Shown piece by piece: positions 1 to 8,630 of a DNA stretch of 64,000 bases. The notes beneath the pieces are model-generated. The model had not been told where the DNA came from. It made no database searches and saw only the letters and a program-made list of their open reading frames with translations. Each line of letters starts with the position of its first letter. Position 1 is the stretch's first letter. The translations under genes were made by a program, and so were the position numbers. Where the stretch lies: NCBI RefSeq assembly GCF_011777495.1, contig NZ_JAATJS010000001.1, forward strand, positions 310,001-374,000, in the 5' to 3' direction. The DNA is from Microvirga terricola. GTDB taxonomy: Bacteria > Pseudomonadota > Alphaproteobacteria > Rhizobiales > Beijerinckiaceae.

Positions 1-1
1 C

Positions 2-1030
2 CTTACCGACCCGCAGAAGGACTTCTTCCAAACCGTTGTCGCCCAGACCAATCTTGAGCCGGGAATGACCGCCGAGCGCTACATCGCCGAGCTCATCACG
101 ACCTGTGGCAGACTCCGGGATGGCGGCGGGAACGGGGGCGACCGGCTCAACGCCCTGACGGTAAACGCGGTCCGGCGCTCTCTGGACTTCGTCCGCCGCG
201 CCCTCAATTCAATGCAGACCAACAACGAGCGCCTGATGGCGCAGCTCAAGCCAAAAGGTTACGCCTTTACCGAGCTGCCGGATCCGCAGACGTCTCCGGA
301 CGAGATCGTCCGCCCAGGGCGGATTTCGATCATCTATCTCGCCGGCTTCGATCACCTCACGCAGTCGGCCATTGCTTCGATTGTGATTGAGCACCTGTTC
401 GCTCACCGGGCAAAGCTGACCGACCGAATTGCCCCTTTCCTCACGGTCATCGAGGAGGCACACAACTTCGTGCCCGGCCGCCGCGAGGGAACCGAGGACA
501 CGCCTTCGTTAGCGACCGTACGAAAAGTGATCACCGAGGGCCGCAAGTTCGGCACGGGCCTCATGCTTATCTCGCAAAGACCCGCCCGCCTTGACGAGAC
601 GATACTGTCCCAGTGCAACAGCTTTCTGGTACTGCGCCTCGTCAACCCAAAGGACAAGAACTTCGTCCGATCCGTCATGGAGAACCTGTCCGAGAGCGAC
701 GCCAACATCCTGCAGACCTTTGGGCCTGGCCAGGGTATAGTTTCCGGTCAGGCCGTCAGATTCCCCCTCCTGGTCGATATCGATTTCGACGAAGATCTTG
801 TCAGCGAGGCCATCGGGGATGAGGATTTTGTGAAGAAAGCCAAGGATTGGTCGCCGGATCCAGTCCGGGAAGAGATCGCAAGCATCGTCGACGAGGTCAT
901 TCCGCCTGAGCCACCCGCCTCTCCAGCCACCAAAAGGGCTGGCAAGCGGGCTCCGCTTCCCGACGTCACGTTCAACGCTGGTACCCGAGGAGGCAAGCCT
1001 AACGGAGCTGGTAAACGCCCGCGCGCATAG
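2..1030 (+). CDS. HerA/DUF87-type ATPase, C-terminal part (5' end outside the window)
   Basis: The frame is open from the first bases of the window, so the gene starts upstream and only about 342 codons are visible. The visible part holds a Walker B strand ending in EEAH (FLTVIEEAH, about 125 residues after the first internal Met at 65) followed by a sensor-like segment ISQRPARLDE, which together are typical of the HerA/FtsK-like hexameric DNA-pumping ATPases. The last 60 residues are Pro/Ala/Lys-rich and look disordered. HerA proteins pump or unwind DNA, with NurA in repair or with effector nucleases in several phage-defence systems. The Walker A part and any N-terminal partner gene lie outside the window. 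The gene converges with the AIPR gene and overlaps its end by 32 bases. Family call is firm; a defence role is inferred from the neighbours. Confidence 0.8.
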   Translation, partial: LTDPQKDFFQTVVAQTNLEPGMTAERYIAELITTCGRLRDGGGNGGDRLNALTVNAVRRSLDFVRRALNSMQTNNERLMAQLKPKGYAFTELPDPQTSPDEIVRPGRISIIYLAGFDHLTQSAIASIVIEHLFAHRAKLTDRIAPFLTVIEEAHNFVPGRREGTEDTPSLATVRKVITEGRKFGTGLMLISQRPARLDETILSQCNSFLVLRLVNPKDKNFVRSVMENLSESDANILQTFGPGQGIVSGQAVRFPLLVDIDFDEDLVSEAIGDEDFVKKAKDWSPDPVREEIASIVDEVIPPEPPASPATKRAGKRAPLPDVTFNAGTRGGKPNGAGKRPRA

Positions 1031-3197
1031 CGCCGCGGGCGATCCGCGCTGCGAACTTTGCCTGCTTCTCAGATGGCGCCTTTGGCCAGCCGCGGTTGGC
1101 TTGCTTCGCCATGTCGAGCGCGAAGTCGCGGTCCCAGTCAGAGAAACCTTCGGCGTTCGCGGCCCATTTTGATGCCTCGAACCATTGATCCGGTGTCATC
1201 GCCTTCGTGACCGCGACGTCGTCATCCAGGTCCAGGGGCCCCTCACCTTCCGAACAGACTTGGCCGAGATCCGCTAGAACCACTGTGTTTAGCCCGTGGC
1301 CGGCACCCGGCTCTGAAACATGGATCGGAGCAGCGGCTTGCTCGGGCGCGCGGCACTCCGGTGGAAGGGGCGCCGGCAGATCCAGGGAGAGGCCCTTCAC
1401 GTCTGCCCAGCACGCCTCCTTCTTGAACCACTCAGTTGTGTGCTGACCAACGTTCAGTGTCATACGTTCCAACACGAGCGGCGCCCACGCATCCAGCAGT
1501 TCCCGGATCTCCGGCGACACGGCTTGGTTCTGCCAGATCTCGTCAAGATCCAGCCGATCACCAAGCCGATACGAGAGGTACGAGGTGAGGTAGGCCTTCA
1601 CCATCGACCCAACGCCGCCTCCAATGCCCGCATCTGCGACTGCGCCACTAGCGGCACGGAACAGGATCGCCATCGCGACGATGTGCTTGAAGAATGTCTC
1701 GTCGACGGATTCTATGGGTATGCCGCCATCGGTGGCCGAGACGATCTTCTTGAAGGCGTCGAAGTTCTTCTGCGCCCCCTTGCTGACGAGGTGCGGATAG
1801 AGACTCCACGCCATCCAGTACTTCGCCATGTCGGTCTTCCCGAACCGCTGGTCCTTCGGGATCTGCCGTTTGAAGTCGGCTTTGCGTTTCGGCGTAGTCC
1901 CCTCGCGGTTCATGGCGGCTTGGTAGGAACCGCGTGTACGCTCGTAGAACCAGCGCATCGCCTGCCCGGGGCACCAAGTGTCGTTCGCAAGCTGCTCCAT
2001 CCGTCGATGGAGTTCCTCATTGGCCTCCAGGTCGGCTGCTTGGATGGGGTTTTGCGTGTTGGCATAGCGGGTGATGCGCGGGACGAACTCGCGCAAATCC
2101 TCACTCGCCACTTTCGTGAGCTTGACGGCCACGGCGACCTGAGAAAGGTCGGCGCCACCCTGCTTCTTGGCGCCCTCCTGCGCCTTGTAGATTGAGCCGG
2201 TAGTCTGGGCGCCGTTAACGATCTGAAGGCCCGCGATCCGAGTCACGCAAGGCTGCCCATGGATCGTCTCGATTTCGATCTCTTGCGCCGTCGCAGTCAG
2301 GCCGTTGTTGTAGGCCAGGAAGCGCTCCGGCTGGTCCTTGACGGTCTTAATGATCTCCTTGTTCACCTTCGTTTTGTTGTCGAGATAGGAGCGCAGGTTG
2401 GTGTCGTAGAGTCGGGGTCCGTATCGCTTGAACAGCCAATGGATGGTCGTCCCGCTGAGGATGAGAAGGTAGCTCTTGTAAAAATGGTCGCGACCGGTCG
2501 CCTCCAGGCATGGCACGGCGCCGCCGAGTCCCTCCCTAAAATCGACCACGATGTCGGCAGGGCTGAAGGTATCGTCCGAAAGCTTGTAGAGCCGGTCGAC
2601 ATCGTAGATGTCATACACGACCTCGATGTGCCCAAAGCTCGCCGCCCGGTCGTACTCCTTCGTACCGAGCCGGAGGTTGGTTACGAATACGACCCGAAGC
2701 TCGGTGATCCGCTCTGCGTGCTCTCCAATATGATCGACGAGCGGGCGCACCTCGCGAATGCCTTGGAGCGCTTCAGGGTTGTTGTACGCCATCCGGAAGC
2801 ACCGGAGCACCATCTCCACCCGGCTCCGGAATTCGGTCAGCGCCAGGGTCTTGGTCGCCGGATCGTCTTCGTAACGCGCGGTGAAAAGCGTCAGCTGACC
2901 GTCCGAGCTCACGGGCAGATACCCGAGGATCATCAGATTAGTATTCTGAACCTTGGCCTTGAACGGGCAGCGCACGAAATCGTCAGAGCCCACCGCATCG
3001 TCACCGACGTCGGTGGACACCCCGCCCTGGTCTTCGAGGTAATCCATGGATACAGCCAGCAGGTGTCCGTCCAATAACAGGGGGTCGTTCCCCTCGGTTT
3101 CGGCGAACTCGCGCACCTGTTCGCGAAGGACATCTGCGAACTCTGTCGCCTTCTCCTCCTCAATGGAAATGACAGGCGATATGCTCTGGGCCGTCAT
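999..3197 (-). CDS. AIPR-family protein (abortive infection phage resistance type)
   Basis: A 732-residue protein that I place in the AIPR family (PF10592). Supporting segments are FLAYNNGLTAT near residue 293, LQIVNGAQTT near 324 and ITRYANTQNPIQAADL near 375; this spacing of an NNG turn, the NGAQTT block and the YANTQN block is the family hallmark. Known AIPR members are linked to abortive infection and are often found beside restriction or helicase genes; their biochemistry is poorly known. No signal peptide or membrane segment is evident, so it is probably cytoplasmic. Its 3' end overlaps the end of the HerA-like gene tail to tail, so the two are separate transcripts that meet. Upstream lies almost 600 bases without a gene. 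The ATG at 3197 is followed at once by a plausible N-terminus. Confidence 0.8.
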   Translation of the reverse strand: MTAQSISPVISIEEEKATEFADVLREQVREFAETEGNDPLLLDGHLLAVSMDYLEDQGGVSTDVGDDAVGSDDFVRCPFKAKVQNTNLMILGYLPVSSDGQLTLFTARYEDDPATKTLALTEFRSRVEMVLRCFRMAYNNPEALQGIREVRPLVDHIGEHAERITELRVVFVTNLRLGTKEYDRAASFGHIEVVYDIYDVDRLYKLSDDTFSPADIVVDFREGLGGAVPCLEATGRDHFYKSYLLILSGTTIHWLFKRYGPRLYDTNLRSYLDNKTKVNKEIIKTVKDQPERFLAYNNGLTATAQEIEIETIHGQPCVTRIAGLQIVNGAQTTGSIYKAQEGAKKQGGADLSQVAVAVKLTKVASEDLREFVPRITRYANTQNPIQAADLEANEELHRRMEQLANDTWCPGQAMRWFYERTRGSYQAAMNREGTTPKRKADFKRQIPKDQRFGKTDMAKYWMAWSLYPHLVSKGAQKNFDAFKKIVSATDGGIPIESVDETFFKHIVAMAILFRAASGAVADAGIGGGVGSMVKAYLTSYLSYRLGDRLDLDEIWQNQAVSPEIRELLDAWAPLVLERMTLNVGQHTTEWFKKEACWADVKGLSLDLPAPLPPECRAPEQAAAPIHVSEPGAGHGLNTVVLADLGQVCSEGEGPLDLDDDVAVTKAMTPDQWFEASKWAANAEGFSDWDRDFALDMAKQANRGWPKAPSEKQAKFAARIARGAMRAGVYQLR

Positions 3198-3789
3198 TAA
3201 GGCTCCCCCGGTCTCGACAGTCTGCAGTGGCGGGGTTTCCGCCTACACGTCTGAACTAAGATATTGCGCCGCAACCGATTCCCGGCAGACGGAGCGTAGC
3301 GCAAAGGATCAATCACTCTGCGGGCAGGAGCAAGACCCCGGTCTGCACAACCTAATGGAGAACCCCGGCAGAGTGCCACTCGTCTCAATTTTTGTTGGGG
3401 GAGGACGCCGGCGGAGGGAGACTTGGCGGGCCCCGGGGTGATATTGGCTCACGCTCGATATCAGTTGAGCCATTGAAGCCAGTGTAAATTTCTAATGTGC
3501 TGCGGCGCATAAATAATCAATGCGCAACGACCCTTTGTTGGTACACGAGACTGTACAAAGACCATTCCTAGCTCGTCGTATTCCATTGATTTTTATGAGC
3601 ATTCCGTCCTGGGCCTCTCCTCTTGGCTTCTATGGAACGCTGATCACTTGATGACCGAACGCGGTCGAAAGCGCTGCTTAGATCAGAGGATCGGGAGCAT
3701 CCGACCATGCTAGGTGGGCCCTGGTCGTGATATCAAGAAGCAAATGAAGAACAAGGGCACCGTAGGAACATCAGGACGGAGGGTAATGC
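3198..3789. other. Gene-poor interval upstream of the AIPR gene
   Basis: About 590 bases lie between two divergent genes and no open frame here looks coding. It must hold the promoters of the AIPR gene (left) and possibly the DUF2971 gene (right). A loose inverted repeat GGCTCA...TGAGCC sits at 3446-3471, too weak to call an operator. Confidence 0.5.
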
Positions 3790-4620
3790 TTGACTGGTCG
3801 GGACTGCTTCTACACCGACGATTTTATGTTCAATATCATGGGCATCGAGGATCTGCCGACGACGCTATATCAGTATACGTCCGTCGAAAGCCTCGAGAAG
3901 ATACTGGAAACCCGCAGCCTTCGCTTTTCTCGTCTCGACACGATGAACGATCCAGAGGAGGCCACGGCGGCCGACCTGCCGCACGCGGCTAGCTCGGTGT
4001 TCGTATCCTGCTGGTCGGCTGGTGAAGCCGAGCACATCCCGATGTGGTCAATGTATGGGCGGAATTTCGCTGGTGTCCGGATCAGGCTGCCGTCCAACAT
4101 GTTCTCGGGTCGCAGAAAGCCTATCGTGCACGAGAAGGGTGGAGCGCTGTCCACGTTCGACGGCATTTACAGCATTAAGCGGAAAGTTCCAGCGATGAGC
4201 ACAAGCGGTCGCGGTATCATTGGGCCGAACAAAATTTGGTACAGCGATGATCCTGCCTATCGGAACCGCAAGCTGGTTTCCCGTGAGGAAGGCATGGCGC
4301 GTTTCAATCCGTATGACCTTGGCATGGTGAAGGGAACATATTGGTCCTACGAGCAGGAATGGCGGTTCAAAATCGCCGCGCTCCCCTTCGAAACGCAATT
4401 TCCGGATGACCAATACTTAAACAATGTGGCTCTCGACTTGGGCACTTACCCCATCGAGACGGAAGCGCTCTTCATCCCTCTCGACCCCTCTGCACTTGAC
4501 GAGCTTGAGGTGACGATTGGCGGAAGGGCCGACCACACCGTGATCGAAGCGGTGGAGTGTATCCTTGCGGAGCACGCCCCGAGGGCGAGTTTGGCTCGCA
4601 GTCAAATCCCGATTCGTTAG
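3790..4620 (+). CDS. DUF2971-family protein
   Basis: A protein of 276 residues matching the DUF2971 family: LYQYTS near the start, SLRFSRLDTMNDPEE about 45 residues in, FVSCWSAGEAEHIPMWSMYG near 80, and a late YWSYEQEWRFKI segment near 190. I chose the TTG at 3790 because a strong Shine-Dalgarno GGAGGG (3778-3783) lies six bases before it; in-frame ATG codons at 3826 and 3838 are the alternatives and lack such a site. The function of DUF2971 is unknown. Members are frequent in mobile and defence regions, which fits the HerA, AIPR and recombinase remnants around it. No signal peptide or membrane segment is visible. A role as part of a defence cassette is inference only. Confidence 0.75.
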   Translation: MTGRDCFYTDDFMFNIMGIEDLPTTLYQYTSVESLEKILETRSLRFSRLDTMNDPEEATAADLPHAASSVFVSCWSAGEAEHIPMWSMYGRNFAGVRIRLPSNMFSGRRKPIVHEKGGALSTFDGIYSIKRKVPAMSTSGRGIIGPNKIWYSDDPAYRNRKLVSREEGMARFNPYDLGMVKGTYWSYEQEWRFKIAALPFETQFPDDQYLNNVALDLGTYPIETEALFIPLDPSALDELEVTIGGRADHTVIEAVECILAEHAPRASLARSQIPIR

Positions 4621-4952
4621 CGGCATCGGCGGAGGTCGCCGCCCCGGGGCTCTATGCCCGGAGCATATGCCGTGTTGGAAAGGATCGTTCGGTATCTGGA
4701 GAGGCCCTCCAACCGGTCATGATTGTCGTCCGCTGACATCAGTCACGGTCTGAGCGCGCTGGCGTCCGCATTTGGGAAAACGCCCGGCGCCCAACGGGCA
4801 GCGGCCTCTGCTCAGTGGGGCGAGTTAGCGCACTAGTTTTGCCCATCGATAGAATTCTGGTTGCACTCCGGAGTTGAACAGGTCGACATACTGAAGCGCC
4901 AAAACTACGCAGTTGCGCTCCAAGGCGGTCTTTGTTGAGCAATCATCGTTAG
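4621..4952. other. Gene-poor interval before the recombinase remnant
   Basis: About 330 bases between the DUF2971 gene and the end of the serine recombinase remnant. I see no credible coding frame, RNA gene or clear terminator here. Confidence 0.4.
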
Positions 4953-5957
4953 TCAAGGGCGCCGCGAAGCCATCTTCGTCTGATCAATCCAGCTAACCGG
5001 CAGATCCTTCATTTTTGACATTCCGGTCCCCCGTTCCAACGCCCCATCGATGACGGTTCTCACTATCGCGGGAGACAGGAAGGCGAGATTGAGATTCATG
5101 CGAACGGCTCGCTCGCTGCAGCCCTCCCTCGCCGCGATCACCTGCGTCGTCGTCTCCGGATCGGTGATGATTTCCGCCAACCAGCGCCGGGCTTTTGTCA
5201 GGGCAACAAGCAGCCTTTCCCTAGCCTCAGAGCGCATGGGACGAGCGGTTTGACGATCAATCCCGATGATCTCACGCGCGCGCGTGCCACCGCTTGGGCT
5301 CCAGTCGATTTCGACGCCGCTCAACTCCCTCCCGTCGTCCCCTTTCGACTTGAGTAGCAGTGACAGCTTGCCTTTCCGGACAACGACTTTTTCTAGATGC
5401 GTTTCGACCAAAATTCGGTCACCGCTTGCGGGACGTTGATCGTCCGTGTCAGTCGCATTCGGCGGGAAGAAGGAAAGCCTTCGAAGGTAGTCGAGCAGAA
5501 CCTGCTCCACCCCGGCGGCCGACACGCGAGGGCATGAGCCCGTCTCGGCTTTGCGCCCTTGCAAAAGTGCCTGCGAGACGTAGTAGCGATAACGGATGCT
5601 CCCCTTCTGAGCATAACTCGGGCTCATGGCGTTGCCGCGGTCGTCAAATAGCCGCCCCAGCAGAAGCGCATCAGATCCGCTACGACGGTTCCTGAATGTC
5701 TGAGCCTGTTCCGCGAGCTGGCGCTGAACTGCATCCCATAAGGCCAGATCAATCAGCGCCTCATGCTGCCCGGAATATCGCTGTCCTTTGTGGACGATAT
5801 CGCCGACATAGACCGGATTCGAGAGGATCTTGTAGAGATGGCCCCGGCTGAACAGGCCGCCTCCGGTCTGCTTGCCTGTACCGTCAGTCCTGACAGGAAG
5901 GCGACGGTCCTCCCCATTCAGCCAATTCTTTAGCGTGTGGACGCTGCCACAAGTCAT
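4953..5957 (-). pseudogene. Large serine recombinase remnant (C-terminal part only)
   Basis: These 334 codons encode the middle and end of a large serine recombinase: a Recombinase-domain block (GGGLFSRGHLYKILSNPVY, then GDIVHKGQRYSGQHEALID), a zinc-ribbon-like segment and a long helical tail. The N-terminal resolvase domain with the catalytic serine, about 150 residues in intact members, is missing. The readable homology begins exactly where the ParB-like fragment ends (about 5957), so a deletion or recombination event has joined the two. The product cannot be an active recombinase. It marks a former mobile element in this part of the window and is in the opposite direction to the luxR gene upstream of it. 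Confidence 0.75.
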
Positions 5958-6103
5958 GTATGTGGCGTAGAGAAACCGAAACGCTCGATCGATGTTGCAA
6001 TCTGCTTCACCTGGGCCTTCGAGTGGCTTCTGGCATTCCTGGAATAAGGCTTGAGCGTAGAAACGGCGATCAGCTCCACACGCTGATCTTGAATAAGGGA
6101 CAT
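5954..6103 (-). pseudogene. ParB-like nuclease-domain protein, 5' fragment
   Basis: A 49-codon frame starting at ATG 6103, with GGAG seven bases before it, encodes the first part of a ParB-type domain: VELIAVSTLKPYSRNARSHS, then KQIATSIERFGFSTP. This form with 'NAR-HS-QI--I-SI--FGF' is typical of the ParB-like N-terminus of DNA-methylase-associated proteins rather than chromosome-segregation ParB. The frame stops after seven more codons, at the point where serine recombinase homology starts in another frame. It is therefore the truncated head of a mobile-element gene. The same frame stays open upstream to 6319 but shows no homology I recognise. Confidence 0.6.
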
Positions 6104-6379
6104 GGAAAGCTCCGTGCTGTGTTTGCCCGAAGCAGGTCCTTCCATGCTTTCAGCCGAGGCGCATTCACGGGATTTCGCTCGAATTTGCGTGATCGTAGCC
6201 TCAAGCTCGCGGCGCTGATCGTCGCGAAGACGGGCCGCGTCATCGGCGAGAAGGTGGCGGACGACAAGGACCGGCTCAAAGAACCGGAAAACTTCCGCTA
6301 GGGCAGCATATTGCGGCATCGTTACAATGTTGACGTCCGCCCGAGCCGTGTTCCAGAGTGCCGTAAAACGAGAACGGAC

Positions 6380-7114
6380 ATGGCGGGCGGCAGAGAACTC
6401 AGCGACACGATCGCGTTTATCCGGAAGCTCGACCGAGCGCGCAGTCCCGACGACGTCTGCGCGATGCTACTCGAGATCACGCGCCGATTCGGCGTGGAGC
6501 GCGTGCTCGCTGGACTTATCCCGATGCCCGGGGCCGACCGCCGCACGCAGCTGTCGCACGTTGTCATGAGTGCCTGGCCGGAGGAGTGGTCGCGCCGGTA
6601 TTTTTCGCACGACTATCTCTTCCGTGATCCCACAATCGAGCAGGTGCAAAAAGCGGCAACGCCCTTTCTGTGGAGCGAGCTTGAACCGGCCTATCGCTCC
6701 GACTTCGCAGCCCGACGGATCATGGAGGAAGCAAGCGAGTTCAAACTGAAGGAGGGCTACACCATCCCTCTGGTCACGATCGAAGGAGACGTCGCCGGGT
6801 TCTCACTCGCCGGCGAGCGGCTGGAAATGTCGCCCGAGGAGCGGTCTATGCTCGTCCTCGTCGCCACCTATGCGCTCGGACGCGCCCTGCCGTTGCGGAA
6901 GATCCCACAAGTGCCGGCCGCCGATCTAACCTTGCGTGAGCGCGAGGCCCTGCAATGGGTCGCCGAAGGACTCTCAGATTGCGACATCAGCGAGAAGATG
7001 GGGATCTCGGAGCATGGCGTAGACAAGCACATGCGAGCTGCCCGCTCCAAGCTCGGCACGGTCACCCGGGCGCATGCTGTCGCCGAAGCGCTGCGCCGGA
7101 ACCTGATTAGATAG
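6380..7114 (+). CDS. LuxR-family quorum-sensing regulator
   Basis: A 244-residue acyl-homoserine-lactone receptor and transcription factor. The N-terminal autoinducer-binding domain keeps the conserved set: Trp70, Tyr74, Asp83-Pro84 and Trp98 (residues of the SAWPEEWSRRYF and FRDPTIE segments and FLWSE). The C-terminal LuxR helix-turn-helix runs from about residue 178 (LTLREREALQWVAEGLSDCD to the end). The ATG at 6380 is chosen because it starts just before the domain; an upstream in-frame ATG at 6311 would add 23 unconserved residues. The luxI gene follows 77 bases downstream in the same direction, an arrangement expected for a cognate pair. A 20-bp dyad between the genes is a candidate binding site. 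The signal molecule cannot be told from sequence. Confidence 0.9.
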   Translation: MAGGRELSDTIAFIRKLDRARSPDDVCAMLLEITRRFGVERVLAGLIPMPGADRRTQLSHVVMSAWPEEWSRRYFSHDYLFRDPTIEQVQKAATPFLWSELEPAYRSDFAARRIMEEASEFKLKEGYTIPLVTIEGDVAGFSLAGERLEMSPEERSMLVLVATYALGRALPLRKIPQVPAADLTLREREALQWVAEGLSDCDISEKMGISEHGVDKHMRAARSKLGTVTRAHAVAEALRRNLIR

Positions 7115-7119
7115 AGGGT

Positions 7120-7139
7120 ACGAAAAGGCGTACTTTCGT
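7120..7139. promoter_or_regulatory. Candidate lux-box-like dyad between luxR and luxI
   Basis: ACGAAAAGGCGTACTTTCGT is a 20-bp imperfect palindrome with six perfectly paired bases at each end (ACGAAA/TTTCGT) and a CG centre. Length, dyad symmetry and position upstream of luxI match what is known of lux boxes, although the bases differ from the Vibrio consensus. It could instead be a weak hairpin ending luxR transcription. Confidence 0.45.
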
Positions 7140-7162
7140 CGGCCGGAGCGATCGGCAAAATC

Positions 7163-7187
7163 GCCCCCACAAACAACTAGTGGGGGC
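7163..7187 (+). promoter_or_regulatory. Hairpin covering the luxI ribosome-binding site
   Basis: GCCCCCAC (7163-7170) and GTGGGGGC (7180-7187) form a perfect 8-bp stem with a nine-base loop. The right arm contains the only purine-rich Shine-Dalgarno-like run (GGGGG, 7182-7186) before the luxI ATG at 7192. In RNA the stem would hide the ribosome-binding site, so luxI translation may be controlled. Function is inferred. Confidence 0.5.
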
Positions 7188-7191
7188 ACAA

Positions 7192-7830
7192 ATGATTCAT
7201 ATCGTGACGCCTGAGAACGCGCATCTCTACAAAGACGAGATGGAGCAAGCCTACAGGCTCCGCCACCGCGTTTTCGTCGACGAGATGAAGTGGACCGACC
7301 TCGCGAAACCCGATGGCCGCGAGATCGACCAATTCGACGACGAACACGCCGTGCATATGCTCTACATCGACGATGGCAGAAAGGTGCTGGGCTACCAGCG
7401 CATGCTGCCCTCGACACGACCGCATTTGCTTTCCGACGTGCTGCCGCAGCTGTGCGAGGACGAGCGTCCGGCCGGCCCGCACATCTGGGAATGGACGCGC
7501 TACTGCGTCGAGCCAGCCCATCGGGAACGAGGCAGGGCGCTGAGCCCCGTGGCCAACGCTCTGCTGTCGGGCATCGTGGAATGGGGACTGGAGAGCGGCG
7601 TCAACACCATCATCATCGAGATGAACCCCTTGTGGCTCCTGCGCCTGGTGCAGTTGCACTTCCGCACGGCTCCCCTCGGCTTACCGCAGCCGGTGGGTGG
7701 GCAAGACACGGTCGCGGTGACGGCGGCGTTCGACCGTCGCACGCTCGTCCGCCTGCAGGAGATGCGTGGCAACTGCCAGCGCGTCCTGGTCCAGCCGGCA
7801 AACACCATGCCCTTATACCTCGCGAGCTAG
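7192..7830 (+). CDS. LuxI-family acyl-homoserine-lactone synthase
   Basis: A 212-residue AHL synthase that makes the quorum signal from S-adenosylmethionine and an acyl donor. With the ATG at 7192 the conserved LuxI residues fall at their usual positions: Arg24, Phe28, Trp34, Asp46, Asp49, Arg70, Glu100 and Arg103 (in RHRVFVDEMKW, DQFDDEHA, GYQRMLP and WEWTRYC). An in-frame GTG at 7180 lies inside a hairpin and would only add four residues. It follows luxR and is followed four bases later by a small gene, so the three probably form one unit. The C-terminal half, which sets acyl-chain choice, gives no clear hint of the product. Family call is firm. Confidence 0.92.
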   Translation: MIHIVTPENAHLYKDEMEQAYRLRHRVFVDEMKWTDLAKPDGREIDQFDDEHAVHMLYIDDGRKVLGYQRMLPSTRPHLLSDVLPQLCEDERPAGPHIWEWTRYCVEPAHRERGRALSPVANALLSGIVEWGLESGVNTIIIEMNPLWLLRLVQLHFRTAPLGLPQPVGGQDTVAVTAAFDRRTLVRLQEMRGNCQRVLVQPANTMPLYLAS

Positions 7831-7834
7831 TGCG

Positions 7835-8062
7835 ATGACTCGCCCGTCCATCAAGATTAGTGCCGAGCAGGAGATCACCATCCTGCAGTTCTGGGCCCAG
7901 GCCATGGACATCAAGCGGACATTCACGCCGGAGGAGATCCAATCGGTGCCGGGATTGTCGAAAGCGATTGAAGTCGCCAAGACGCTGCCGGACGGGATCG
8001 GATGGGGCAATGACCTCGCCGACACGCAGGCCGCAAATATGCCTCGCGCCAGAAAGACCTAG
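7835..8062 (+). CDS. Small protein downstream of luxI, unknown function
   Basis: A 75-residue frame begins four bases after the luxI stop, which strongly suggests translational coupling. The protein is soluble and charged, with a helix-rich first half (EITILQFWAQAMDIKRTFTP) and the segment TLPDGIGWGNDLADTQAA; no signal peptide, membrane span or known domain is visible. Its 3' end overlaps the end of the converging XRE regulator gene by four bases. I do not recognise the family. Its place suggests a role in modulating the LuxR/LuxI circuit, but this is only positional inference. Confidence 0.65.
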   Translation: MTRPSIKISAEQEITILQFWAQAMDIKRTFTPEEIQSVPGLSKAIEVAKTLPDGIGWGNDLADTQAANMPRARKT

Positions 8063-8481
8063 GCTTTCTGGCGCGCCGTTTCCGGTGTCTCTGGCATGGG
8101 AAGGGCGTCGGCTACGGACGCGACCATGGCGACCAATTTCTTGCGCACGGCAGTATCCCCAATTCGGGCGAAAGCGCGCGCGAGGGCCAGCCCATCATGC
8201 GTGCTGATGAGCGGCTGCAAGTCGTCGTGCAGGCTGTTCGAGGGCGTCGCCTTCGCATAGCCCTCGAAGAAGTAGCCGACGGACACGCCCAGCGCCCCGG
8301 CGATATCGACGAGGCGGCCTGCTCCGACACGGTTGGTGCCTTTCTCGTACTTCTGGACCTGCTGGAAGGTGAGACCGAGGATATCACCAAGCCGTTCCTG
8401 GCTCATGCCGATCGAGACCCGCCGCAGCCGGATACGCATGCCGACGTGCCGGTCGGCGTCACTCGGACTTTTCTTCACCAC
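8059..8481 (-). CDS. XRE-family helix-turn-helix regulator
   Basis: A 140-residue protein of the single-HTH XRE type common in Hyphomicrobiales. The HTH spans about residues 14-70 (RIRLRRVSIGMSQERLGDIL, then LTFQQVQKYEKGTNRVGAGR), followed by a variable C-terminal part. I place the start at GTG 8481 because GAGGTG lies just before it and because family members begin at the VKK segment; upstream codons to 8550 are not conserved. It converges with the luxI-linked small gene. Targets are unknown; it may regulate genes of this accessory block. Confidence 0.8.
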   Translation of the reverse strand: MVKKSPSDADRHVGMRIRLRRVSIGMSQERLGDILGLTFQQVQKYEKGTNRVGAGRLVDIAGALGVSVGYFFEGYAKATPSNSLHDDLQPLISTHDGLALARAFARIGDTAVRKKLVAMVASVADALPMPETPETARQKA

Positions 8482-8630
8482 GCTCACCTCATCGTTCCAA
8501 GCGTAGCGGTAAATGCCATAACGCAACATTGCAACCATTCCGTGCGCCAATCATCCGCTTGTGCTCGACTCAAATGGACGCCGCGATGCACGTCGGCTCC
8601 ATATCGGGTCGCGGCCGGTGGGCCGGTCGA

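Noticed and set aside
1320..2195. 291-codon plus-strand frame opposite the AIPR gene
   Set aside because: It is an antisense shadow of a well-supported gene and its translation shows no family features.
3446..3471. Inverted repeat GGCTCA...TGAGCC upstream of the AIPR gene
   Set aside because: Six-base arms with a 14-base gap occur often by chance; no supporting motif or repeat is found.
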